A program made the translations under genes and the position numbers. 28,228 nucleotides of DNA from an uncultured Eubacteriales bacterium (GTDB lineage Bacteria > Bacillota > Clostridia > Christensenellales > UBA1242): NCBI GenBank assembly GCA_949096025.1, contig CARXKP010000011.1, positions 1 to 28,228 on the forward strand, written 5' to 3'. Of the stretch, positions 15,807-23,731 are shown one piece after another; positions within the stretch are counted from its first letter, which is position 1, and each line of letters opens with the position of its first letter. The notes under the pieces were generated by a model. That model made no database searches. It saw only the letters and a program-made list of their open reading frames with translations, and was not told the origin of the DNA.

Positions 15807-16073
15807 TTATTCAGCCTTTTCGCTAAGTGCTTTGTTGTATGCTTCAAGAACTACGTTTTTAATTTCTAAACGAGTTTCAGTGTTGATTGGGTGAGCAATA
15901 TCAATATGGTCGCCGTCAGCAGTTTTTTTGTTTGGCATTGAAATGAAAAGTCCATCTTTTCCATCAATAACTTTGATATCGTGTACAACGAAACAATCAT
16001 CGATTGTAATAGATACAATACCTTTTAATTTTGATTCATCTTTAAGTCTAACTCTAACATCTGTAATTTTCAC
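15807..16073 (-). CDS. spoVG: Septation protein SpoVG
   Basis: SpoVG is a small site-specific DNA- and RNA-binding regulator first known from sporulation and also present in many non-sporulating Firmicutes. The 88-aa sequence is typical: MKITDVRVRL, the LKGIVSITIDDCFVVHDIKV core, the motif SMPNKK, and HPINTETR, which lies in the nucleic-acid-binding region. The start is GTG (16071-16073), with AAGGAAGG about 9 bases upstream. It is transcribed alone from a SigA-type promoter; no SigH-type promoter was obvious. Confidence 0.97.
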   Translation of the reverse strand: MKITDVRVRLKDESKLKGIVSITIDDCFVVHDIKVIDGKDGLFISMPNKKTADGDHIDIAHPINTETRLEIKNVVLEAYNKALSEKAE

Positions 16074-16122
16074 TTAAGTTTACCTTCCTTCTTTTTATAT
16101 TTTGGTTTATTAACCTATGCAT

Positions 16123-16151
16123 ATTTTACTATTTTTTAAAAAAAATTACAA
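16123..16151 (-). promoter_or_regulatory. SigA-type promoter for spoVG
   Basis: On the minus strand TTGTAA (16151-16146) and TAAAAT (16128-16123) are 17 bases apart, about 50 bases before the GTG start. Confidence 0.65.
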
Positions 16152-16223
16152 ATAAAATTAAGGTGTTTTAAAAATTTTTTAAATTTTTTTCAACAATTTT
16201 AAAAAAATATCATAAAAAAGGTT

Positions 16224-16949
16224 ATGATGTTTAAATATAGTGGGGCAGAAGTGTATTTTAATTATATAAAAAGGGGTGATGACATCCCTATAATTTTTCT
16301 GCACGGTTGGGGAAGAAGTGGAGATGATTTTGAAAGTTTTGCTTCTCAAATTTATGATAGATCAATACTTTTGATTGATTTTCCTCCGTTTGGCAAAAGT
16401 CAACATAATGTAACCGGCTGGAATATATTTACGTATGCAGGTATGGTAATGTCATTATGTGAACATTTGAACATATCAAAAGGTGACTTTGTGGGGCATT
16501 CTTTTGGTGGAAGAGTTACAATAATGATTTCTGCTGTCAAATGCACACTTGTTCATTCTTGCATTCTGATAGACAGTGCAGGTATGAAACCTCGACGCTC
16601 TTTAAAATATCGTTATAATCAAGCAATTTATAAAATTAAAAGAAAAATCAATAAAAGTTATCGTCAAAAAGGTTCGACTGATTATGAAGCGCTTTCCCCC
16701 GCAATGAAAGAAACATTTAAAAATATAGTTAATACTCATCTTGAAGCATACGCAAAAAAGATAAAAGCAAAAACCTTAATTGTTTGGGGCTTGCAAGATA
16801 ATGAAACCCCTATTTATATGGCAAGAAGATTAAATAAACTTATTGCTGGTTCTGAACTTAAAATTTTGAATGATGGTGGGCATTTTTCTTTTCTTGATTG
16901 TAAACTTGAGTTTTTTAGAATAGTAAACGAGTTTTACAAGGAGGTTTAA
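16224..16949 (+). CDS. Alpha/beta hydrolase
   Basis: A 241-aa alpha/beta-hydrolase fold protein. Visible are the oxyanion-side HGWG (residues 27-30), the nucleophile elbow GHSFGG with S93, the acid D192 in WGLQDNETP, and H220 in GGHFSF, so the triad is complete. The substrate is unknown. ATG 16224 and ATG 16227 are adjacent and either could be the start; the ribosome binding site (AAAGG) is weak. The stop is followed at once by the ATG of the MurF-like gene, so the two are probably translated as a pair. This suggests a role near the envelope, by context only. Confidence 0.88.
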   Translation: MMFKYSGAEVYFNYIKRGDDIPIIFLHGWGRSGDDFESFASQIYDRSILLIDFPPFGKSQHNVTGWNIFTYAGMVMSLCEHLNISKGDFVGHSFGGRVTIMISAVKCTLVHSCILIDSAGMKPRRSLKYRYNQAIYKIKRKINKSYRQKGSTDYEALSPAMKETFKNIVNTHLEAYAKKIKAKTLIVWGLQDNETPIYMARRLNKLIAGSELKILNDGGHFSFLDCKLEFFRIVNEFYKEV

Positions 16950-18368
16950 ATGATTTATGTCATCATATGTATATGTGTAGTTTTGTTCATATTTCTTTCA
17001 TATTTGTTTGTAAAGACTTACCAACTCTCTGGATATAATGTCCCCGCATTTTTAAAAAATGTGTTTGATTTAAAGTTGGCTTATGGCGATAAAAATAAAC
17101 TGGTATTTACTAAACGAATTATAAGATTTTACATATTTTTAACTATTTTATCGTTTTTTCTGTTTTTTTTGGTTAATTTTTATATAAAAAACATTTATTT
17201 AAAGATTTTTGATTCCCTGCTAATATTTTTATGCTTGCCTTTATGTATTGTTATTGTGCATTATATTTCCTTACCTGTTGAACTTTTAATAAAACAATAT
17301 TATATTTCCAAAGCAATAAGAAAATTAAAAAAGAAAAAGATAATAAAAATAGGAATCACCGGAAGTTTTGGTAAAACTTCTACAAAAAATATACTAAAAG
17401 AGATATTAGAAAAAAAGTATAAAGTTTGTGCATCCCCTAAAAATTATAATACAGAAATGGGTTTATCTAAAACAATACTTGAGTATCTTGACGATCATAA
17501 CATTCTAATTGCAGAAATGGGTGCAAGACATAAAGGTGATATAAAAATTCTCGCTAAAATGGTTGAACCTGATTATGGAATAATTACAACAATCGGTCCT
17601 CAGCACCTTGAAACATTTAAAAGCCTTGAAACTATAGAAGATACTAAGTTTGAACTTGCGGAAAATTTAAAGCAAGATGGCGTTATGATATTTAATGGAG
17701 ATAGCAATTCGACAAAAAAGTTATATGATAGATTTGACGGGAAAAAGTATCTTGTTTGTGATAAAAATGGTTTTTCATATGCGGAAGATATTGAAATTAA
17801 CAGTCGGGGTTCTAAATTCAAATTGTATATAGACGGAAAACAATTTGATATTGAAACAGAACTTTTAGGAAAATGTAACATTGATAATATTGTGACTGCA
17901 TCAACAGTTGCTTACCTACTCGAAGTGCCTAGAGAGGATATTGAAAATGCAGTAAAAGAATTACAACCAACAAAACATAGACTTGAGATTATAAAAAATA
18001 ATGCCTGCACTGTTATAGATGACTCTTATAATTCAAATATAATTGGTTGTAAAGAGGCACTTGATACTCTTAATATGTTTAAAGGGAAAAAGATTGTTAT
18101 TACTCCTGGAATGGTAGAACTTGGCAATGAGCAGTCAGAAATAAACTTTAAATTTGGTGGAATGATAGCAGATGTTGCTGACTATATAATAATTATGAAT
18201 AATGTAAATAAAAATGAAATCTTATCAGGTGCAATAGCTCATAATTTTAAAAAAGAAAATATTTTCTTTGCTGAAACGCGAAAAAAACAAAAAGAGTTAT
18301 TAGAGAAAATAGTTTCAAAAGATTGCGTGATTTTGTTTGAAAATGATTTGCCAGATAACTACAAGTAA
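16950..18368 (+). CDS. murF: MurF-like Mur ligase with N-terminal membrane domain
   Basis: Predicted to add D-Ala-D-Ala to UDP-MurNAc-tripeptide, the last cytoplasmic precursor step. The central domain has the ATP loop GSFGKTS (K142), NYNTEMGLS, EMGARHKGDIK and TIGPQHLETF. TIEDTKFEL holds a Lys at the carbamate position, and the C-terminal domain has TKHRLEII and DDSYNSN. The first ~125 residues are unusual. Instead of the soluble MurF N-terminal domain that holds the UDP-MurNAc part, there are three hydrophobic helices (about 2-21, 58-79, 88-107) and a basic linker. The start follows AAGGAGG and abuts the hydrolase stop. It precedes ddl, whose product is its expected substrate. A different amide ligase of the Mur family remains possible. 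Confidence 0.85.
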   Translation: MIYVIICICVVLFIFLSYLFVKTYQLSGYNVPAFLKNVFDLKLAYGDKNKLVFTKRIIRFYIFLTILSFFLFFLVNFYIKNIYLKIFDSLLIFLCLPLCIVIVHYISLPVELLIKQYYISKAIRKLKKKKIIKIGITGSFGKTSTKNILKEILEKKYKVCASPKNYNTEMGLSKTILEYLDDHNILIAEMGARHKGDIKILAKMVEPDYGIITTIGPQHLETFKSLETIEDTKFELAENLKQDGVMIFNGDSNSTKKLYDRFDGKKYLVCDKNGFSYAEDIEINSRGSKFKLYIDGKQFDIETELLGKCNIDNIVTASTVAYLLEVPREDIENAVKELQPTKHRLEIIKNNACTVIDDSYNSNIIGCKEALDTLNMFKGKKIVITPGMVELGNEQSEINFKFGGMIADVADYIIIMNNVNKNEILSGAIAHNFKKENIFFAETRKKQKELLEKIVSKDCVILFENDLPDNYK

Positions 18369-18458
18369 AAGATAATATATTAATAATTGGTTAAATTCGA
18401 CAAAAAATAAGCAAAAAAAGAGCGTTTTTTTAAAAAATAATTAATTTAGGAGTTTTAA

Positions 18459-19577
18459 ATGAAAAATATAGCAGTTTTTTACGGAGGTAAAAGTGTAGAG
18501 CACGATATTTCAATAATAACTGCCCTGCAGGTTATGAAGGCTATGCCTAAACAATATAACCTTATTCCTGTTTATATTACAAGCAGTGGCAAAATGATAA
18601 GTGGTGATAATTTGACTTTAGCACAAACCTATCTTGATTTTAATAAGAAGGTAGATAAACCTTCGGAAATAATTTTAAAGGCTGGAGATGGATCGCTATG
18701 TTTCTTAAAAGGTAATAAAATCAAAAAAACGATAAAAATTGATTGTGCCCTTTTATGTAACCACGGTCACGGTGGAGAAGATGGAAGTTTGCAAGGTCTA
18801 CTTGAAATGGCGGAAATACCTTACACTTCTTGTGATTTGACATCAAGTGCTTTGTGTATGGATAAGGATTTATCTAAAGTCCTTTTTAACTCAGTTTCTA
18901 TACCGAATACGGAATACATATCATTTAATTATAGAGATTATAAGTTGCGTAAAGAAGAACTGTTAGAGGAAATAAAAGATAAAGTAGGTAGCCCCTGTAT
19001 TATTAAGCCGGCATCCCTTGGCTCAAGTGTGGGGATAGCTGTTTGTGAAGATGAAGAAAAATTAGAGGGGTTAATAGAGGAATGTTTTAGATACGATAAA
19101 AAACTTGTTGTAGAAGAATTTTTATCAGACTTTAGAGAATTTTGCTGTGCTGTAATTAAAAATGGTGACTACTTTGTAGCAAGTAGAGTTGTTGAGGTTC
19201 AAAAGGGTAAAATTTATACCTTTGAAGAAAAGTATTTAAGTGAAAAATCAGTTTCAGAAGAAGAGATTTCAAAGTCTTTACAGGAAAAAATTAAAAAACT
19301 TTCAATAGAAACATATAAGGCGCTAGATTGTGGTGGTGTCGTGAGAGTGGATTTCCTATTTGATAATAATAGAAAAAGGCTATATGTTAATGAAATTAAT
19401 TCAATTCCTGGCTCGCTTGCTTTTAATCTGTTTGATACGACTTTTTCAGATCTAATATCGACACTTATAAATGAGGGAATAAGTAGGTTTGAGGATAAAA
19501 AGAATATCGTTTATAAATTCAATTCTAAGGCTATTGAAAAATATATAGAGATGATGGAAAATGTTAAAATTAAATAG
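18459..19577 (+). CDS. ddl: D-alanine--D-alanine ligase
   Basis: Joins two D-Ala using ATP, for the peptide end of peptidoglycan. The ATP-grasp fold is clear: VEHDISIITA with the catalytic Glu (E14), CMDKDLSK, CIIKPASLGSSVGI, and VRVDFLF with NEINSIPGS at the metal site. The omega-loop motif reads EEKYLS; Tyr at this position is typical of D-Ala-D-Ala ligases, whereas Phe is found in D-lactate-forming ones. The 372-aa length is normal. AGGAG precedes the ATG. The 90-base gap after murF holds an A7/T7 weak hairpin and a TTCGACA sequence (18396-18402). No convincing promoter was seen there. Confidence 0.96.
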   Translation: MKNIAVFYGGKSVEHDISIITALQVMKAMPKQYNLIPVYITSSGKMISGDNLTLAQTYLDFNKKVDKPSEIILKAGDGSLCFLKGNKIKKTIKIDCALLCNHGHGGEDGSLQGLLEMAEIPYTSCDLTSSALCMDKDLSKVLFNSVSIPNTEYISFNYRDYKLRKEELLEEIKDKVGSPCIIKPASLGSSVGIAVCEDEEKLEGLIEECFRYDKKLVVEEFLSDFREFCCAVIKNGDYFVASRVVEVQKGKIYTFEEKYLSEKSVSEEEISKSLQEKIKKLSIETYKALDCGGVVRVDFLFDNNRKRLYVNEINSIPGSLAFNLFDTTFSDLISTLINEGISRFEDKKNIVYKFNSKAIEKYIEMMENVKIK

Positions 19578-19579
19578 TT

Positions 19580-19609
19580 TTGACAAAATTTTAAGAAAAA
19601 AACTAAAAT
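19580..19609 (+). promoter_or_regulatory. SigA-type promoter for murE
   Basis: Consensus TTGACA (19580-19585) and TAAAAT (19604-19609) are 18 bases apart, directly after the ddl stop and about 49 bases before the murE ATG. Confidence 0.65.
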
Positions 19610-19658
19610 TTAAGTAAAAAATGTTAAATTAATATAAATTTAATTAAAAGAGGGATGA

Positions 19659-21092
19659 ATGAAACTATACGAACTGCTCAGAGATATGGAGTATAAATGT
19701 GAAGATAAAAGTTTATTAAAAAAGGATGTTGTTGATTTAAAGATAGATAATAGGGAGATAAAAACTGGAGATGTTTTTATAGCGTTAAAAGGTAACGAAC
19801 ACAACGGAAACGATTATATTGAACAGGCAATGCAGAGTGGAGCAGTTGCTGTAATAAGTGATGAAAAAGGTAAAGGTGATATTGAAGTTCCAAACGCTCG
19901 TCTAGCTTATTCGCTTATGTCTAAAAATTATTTTGAAAGAAAGTGCGATGATATGAAAATAGTTGCGGTAACTGGTACTAATGGAAAAACTTCTATTTGT
20001 AATATTACTGCTGATATTTTACGTGGTACAGGAAAAAAGATTGGAGTAATTGGTACACTCGGAGCAGAAATAGACGGAGAATTTATTGATACAGGTTTTA
20101 CAACCCCTGACCCATATATCTTACATTCTATTTTCAAGAATATGTATGATAAAGGTGTAAAATATGTAGTTATGGAAGCTTCCGCTCACGCCATTGCGCT
20201 AAATAAATTAGAAGGCATTAAGTTTGAAGTTTCAGTTCTTACAAATATTACTGAAGATCACTTGGACTTTTTTGGTACTATGGATAATTATGCTGATGCC
20301 AAAATTGGACTTTTTAATAGTCAAATGACTAAAGTGGGTTTATATTGTTCTGGCAAAAATTATGTAAATACATTGCTCGAAAAATCGAATATTCCTTTAT
20401 TTAGTTATGGCTTTAGTGAAGATTGTGATTATAAGGCTTTGATAAAAGAAAAATCTTTTGATGGCACGCATTTTGAGATAATTGATAAAAAAAATAACAA
20501 ATTCGACATAAAAACCCCATTAATTGGTCAATTTAATATAGAAAATACTCTTTCTGCTTTTGCGATATGTAAAAGATTAGGATTAAATGACAATGAAATT
20601 TTGCAAGGAATAAAAGAAATTAAGCCTGTCGAAGGAAGATTTAATATTATAAAAAATGGGGATGTAAATATAGTTGTTGATTTTGCTCACACTCCTGACG
20701 GACTTGAAAAAGTTCTTGAAACAGCAAAGGATTTGGCAAAAGGAAAAATTGTTGCGATTTTTGGTTGCGGAGGCAATAGGGATAGACTTAAAAGACCTAT
20801 TATGGGTGAAATAGCCTCGAGATATGCTGATGAGGTTATTCTTACAAGTGATAATCCTAGATATGAAACACCTATAGAGATTATTAAAGAAATTAAAAAA
20901 GGTGTGAATGGAGATTGCCTTATGATAGAAAATAGAAAAGAGGCCATCGAGTACGCATTAAAAAATTTTGTTGACAATGAAACAATTATTATCGCTGGCA
21001 AAGGTGCAGAAAAATATCAAGAGATAAATGGAGTGAAATATCCGTATAATGACTTTGATGTAATTGAAAAATTTTTAAAAAATAACAAATAA
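19659..21092 (+). CDS. murE: UDP-MurNAc-L-alanyl-D-glutamate--2,6-diaminopimelate ligase
   Basis: Adds the third amino acid of the peptidoglycan stem. The N-terminal domain has IDNREIKTGDVFIAL, the ATP loop is VTGTNGKTS (K110), and FTTPDP, MEASAHAIAL and TEDHLDFFGT follow. YADAKIGLF contains the carbamylated Lys. The motif DNPR (about residue 398, in TSDNPRYETP) is the signature of meso-diaminopimelate specificity; Lys-adding enzymes differ here. The 477-aa length is standard. The ATG follows AGAGGG. Confidence 0.96.
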   Translation: MKLYELLRDMEYKCEDKSLLKKDVVDLKIDNREIKTGDVFIALKGNEHNGNDYIEQAMQSGAVAVISDEKGKGDIEVPNARLAYSLMSKNYFERKCDDMKIVAVTGTNGKTSICNITADILRGTGKKIGVIGTLGAEIDGEFIDTGFTTPDPYILHSIFKNMYDKGVKYVVMEASAHAIALNKLEGIKFEVSVLTNITEDHLDFFGTMDNYADAKIGLFNSQMTKVGLYCSGKNYVNTLLEKSNIPLFSYGFSEDCDYKALIKEKSFDGTHFEIIDKKNNKFDIKTPLIGQFNIENTLSAFAICKRLGLNDNEILQGIKEIKPVEGRFNIIKNGDVNIVVDFAHTPDGLEKVLETAKDLAKGKIVAIFGCGGNRDRLKRPIMGEIASRYADEVILTSDNPRYETPIEIIKEIKKGVNGDCLMIENRKEAIEYALKNFVDNETIIIAGKGAEKYQEINGVKYPYNDFDVIEKFLKNNK

Positions 21093-21161
21093 ACTATTTA
21101 AATTTGCAAAAAATGACACATTTTATCGTAAAATGAATATTTTTTATAAGAATTGTTAGAC

Positions 21162-21192
21162 TTGAAAGAAATTTAATAAATGTAAATATAAT
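21162..21192 (+). promoter_or_regulatory. Possible promoter for mraY
   Basis: TTGAAA (21162-21167) and consensus TATAAT (21187-21192) are 19 bases apart in the 146-base gap upstream of mraY. The spacing is slightly long. Confidence 0.5.
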
Positions 21193-21238
21193 ACATAAAA
21201 TATTGATAGGTTAGACTTTAATAAAAGGGAGCTTAGGT

Positions 21239-22198
21239 ATGTTAAATTTCTTTCTAGTCTTTTTAATTGGCTTTTTTGTAGCCCTTATTTTGGGAGTTCC
21301 TATTTTAAAACTTTGTAAAAAGTTGCACTTTTCTCAAACCATTCTTCACTATGTGGACAAGCATATTGGTAAAAGTGGAACTCCAACTATGGGTGGACTT
21401 ATATTTATTTTTGCCTCTATTATCACTTCTGCCTTTTTTTTGAGAGAGGATTATTTGTATAGTATATTAATTTTACTTGTTATGTTTGGATATGGCTTGC
21501 TCGGATTTTTGGATGATTTTATAAAAATCAGATGGCATAAAAATGAGGGGTTAAAGCCTTATCAAAAAATAATTGGACAAGTTGGGCTTTCTATAATTGT
21601 GGCAGTGTTTGTTTATTTAAAAGTTGGAAGCGATATTGATTTGTTTGGGATAAAACTAAATTTAGGAATTTTTATAATTCCATTTATAGTGATATTTTTT
21701 GTTGCTGTAACAAATTCAGTTAACTTAACAGATGGGTTAGATGGTCTTGCTAGTGGGGTAAGTCTTGTTTATCTTATTTGTTTTGGTGCTATACTTGGGG
21801 TGCTTGGCTTTTATAATTACACCGTTGTTGCACTTGCTATGGCGGGAGCCCTATTTGGTTTTATAATTTTTAACGGCTTTCCAGCTTTAATATTTATGGG
21901 AGATACTGGTTCTCTTGCTCTTGGCGGGCTGATTGCTTCTCTTTGTGTATTTTCAAAACTTGAACTCGTGCTTCCAATAATTGGAATAATGTTTGTTATG
22001 TCCGCGGTAAGCGACATTTTGCAAGTAGGTTATTACAAAATGACACATAAAAGAATTTTCAAAATGGCACCACTTCACCATCATTTTGAAAAAATGGGAA
22101 TTCACGAAAATAAAATTGTAATTTCATATGTTGCTGTTACTTTAGTTATAGGAATCTCTGTACTTATTGGATATTTGGCTATTGCTGGTATAATTTAA
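21239..22198 (+). CDS. mraY: Phospho-N-acetylmuramoyl-pentapeptide transferase
   Basis: Integral membrane enzyme that moves phospho-MurNAc-pentapeptide to undecaprenyl phosphate, giving lipid I. Family motifs are all present: GTPTMGG (about residues 47-53), GFLDDFIKI with the catalytic Asp pair, NSVNLTDGLDGLASG, MGDTGSLALGG, and the HHHFEKMG loop. About ten hydrophobic helices are spread over 319 aa, the usual size. GGGAGC lies before the ATG. It stands in the usual place between murE and murD. Confidence 0.97.
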   Translation: MLNFFLVFLIGFFVALILGVPILKLCKKLHFSQTILHYVDKHIGKSGTPTMGGLIFIFASIITSAFFLREDYLYSILILLVMFGYGLLGFLDDFIKIRWHKNEGLKPYQKIIGQVGLSIIVAVFVYLKVGSDIDLFGIKLNLGIFIIPFIVIFFVAVTNSVNLTDGLDGLASGVSLVYLICFGAILGVLGFYNYTVVALAMAGALFGFIIFNGFPALIFMGDTGSLALGGLIASLCVFSKLELVLPIIGIMFVMSAVSDILQVGYYKMTHKRIFKMAPLHHHFEKMGIHENKIVISYVAVTLVIGISVLIGYLAIAGII

Positions 22199-22257
22199 TA
22201 AATAGATAATAATAAAAAGTTGTTTTTACTTTTTAAATAGAAGTTGATTTTGACATT

Positions 22258-22287
22258 TTTACTTTGCTTGCAAGAATTTCGTATAAT
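22258..22287 (+). promoter_or_regulatory. SigA-type promoter for murD-ftsW
   Basis: TTTACT (22258-22263) and TATAAT (22282-22287) are 18 bases apart in the 177-base gap after mraY. Confidence 0.6.
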
Positions 22288-22323
22288 AAACATAAACTAA
22301 AAAAATTGATAGTATATTTATTA

Positions 22324-22362
22324 AAAAGAAATGTGAAATTTTTTATTTAATTCATTTCTTTT
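22324..22362 (+). repeat. Inverted repeat in the murD leader
   Basis: Perfect 10-bp arms AAAAGAAATG (22324-22333) and CATTTCTTTT (22353-22362) surround a 19-base AT-rich loop. The right arm ends just before the murD ribosome binding site (AAGAGG, 22365-22370). Confidence 0.5.
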
Positions 22363-22375
22363 ATAAGAGGTAAAG

Positions 22376-23731
22376 ATGCTATCATTTTTTAAAAATAACA
22401 TATTAAACCTAAAAGGCAAAAGTGTTCTCGTTTACGGTATGGGAATAAGTGGACAGGCAGCCTGTAAATTATTACACGAAAAGGGCGCTTGTGTATCGAC
22501 CTATGATGACGAAGGAAGATTTATAACTTACTTTGCTCACGAAAAAAATCCGATGGAAAAGAGGTATGAACTTGTAGTTGTCAGTCCAGGAATAAAAGTT
22601 TTAGGTAATCCGCTTATTACTCATTTTCTAAGCAAAGGAACAAATATAATAAGCGAGTTAGACCTAGGTTATTATTTCAGTAATGGAAAAGTTATAGGAA
22701 TTACAGGAACTAATGGAAAAACTACAGTTACTTCTTTAGTGGGCGAAATATTTAAAGCAAGTGGAAGTAAGACGTTTGTTTGTGGAAACATTGGGCTTCC
22801 TATTTCTTCTATTGCTCTGCAGTCGGATGAAAATAGTGTAATAGTCTGCGAGGTTTCAAATTTTCAACTTGAATTATCAAAACTCTTTTCTGCTGACATT
22901 GCTTGTCTGTTAAATTTAGCAGAGGATCATATTGATAGGCACGGAAGTTTTGAAGAGTATTTAAGGGTAAAAGAAAAGATAGTTACGCATAATGGCGGTC
23001 AAAAACTTATACTGAATTTTGATGATGAACTTGTGAAAAAGATACAAATTAATAAAAAAACGCTATTTTTTTCAAAAAATATGCTCAAAAAAGGTGTTTT
23101 TGTGAAAAATAACTACATTTATCATAACAAAATAAAAATTTTGCCTTTAAGTGAAATTCCTCTTTTTGGTGAGAAAAATTTGGAAAATGTTTTGGCGGCT
23201 GTTGCGATTGCGGTAAGTTTAAAGGTTAAACCAGAGGTTATTCGCAGAGCGGTTCGAGAGTTTAAAGCGCCCCCTCATCGCTTAAGTTATCTAGGTCAGG
23301 TTAATGGAGCAGATATATTTGATGATTCAAAAGCTACGAATATTTCTTCAACTATTTCTGCTGTTAATTCTCTTGGAGATAGAGGGCTTATTCTTTTGCT
23401 TGGAGGACTTAATAAGGATTTTAAGTTTGATGAAATCTTTGATAAAGGCTGGGATTTTGAAGAACTTATTTGTTTTGGAAAAGCGGGGCAGGAAATATTT
23501 GATTGTGCAAAGAAATATGGCTATAATCCCAAGATATTTGCTTCGTTAAAGGAAACTGCTTATTATCTGCGTGACAATGTACAGGCAGGACAAAAAGTTT
23601 TGCTTTCTCCGGCTTGTGCAAGTTTTGATGAATTTTCCTCTTATTCTGTTAGAGGAGAAATGTTTAAGGAGATTATGTTTGGTACGATTGCACAAATTGA
23701 AATGGCACAAGAGCGAAAAAGGTTGTCTTAA
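22376..23731 (+). CDS. murD: UDP-N-acetylmuramoylalanine--D-glutamate ligase
   Basis: Adds D-Glu to UDP-MurNAc-L-Ala. The N-terminal Rossmann-like domain has VLVYGMGISGQAA, then VVSPGI. The ATP loop is GITGTNGKTT (about residues 107-116), with VCEVSNFQLE and LNLAEDHIDRHGS in the central domain. The C-terminal domain has PHRLSYLG, DDSKATN and LLLGGLNKDFKF, then LLSPACASFDEFSSYSVRGEMF. The 451-aa length is typical. It starts at an ATG 5 bases after AGAGG. Its last 53 bases overlap the probable start of ftsW. Confidence 0.97.
   Translation: MLSFFKNNILNLKGKSVLVYGMGISGQAACKLLHEKGACVSTYDDEGRFITYFAHEKNPMEKRYELVVVSPGIKVLGNPLITHFLSKGTNIISELDLGYYFSNGKVIGITGTNGKTTVTSLVGEIFKASGSKTFVCGNIGLPISSIALQSDENSVIVCEVSNFQLELSKLFSADIACLLNLAEDHIDRHGSFEEYLRVKEKIVTHNGGQKLILNFDDELVKKIQINKKTLFFSKNMLKKGVFVKNNYIYHNKIKILPLSEIPLFGEKNLENVLAAVAIAVSLKVKPEVIRRAVREFKAPPHRLSYLGQVNGADIFDDSKATNISSTISAVNSLGDRGLILLLGGLNKDFKFDEIFDKGWDFEELICFGKAGQEIFDCAKKYGYNPKIFASLKETAYYLRDNVQAGQKVLLSPACASFDEFSSYSVRGEMFKEIMFGTIAQIEMAQERKRLS

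Noticed and set aside
18396..18402. TTCGACA, the reverse complement of the Spo0A-box core, upstream of ddl; another TGTCGAA at 10127-10133
   Set aside because: A 7-base match is expected a few times in 28 kb of this composition; one copy lies between converging genes, and neither is next to a convincing promoter.
23571..23678. Longer ftsW N-terminus starting at ATG 23571
   Set aside because: The added residues are the wrong-frame reading of murD, basic and unlike FtsW; no suitable ribosome binding site precedes it.
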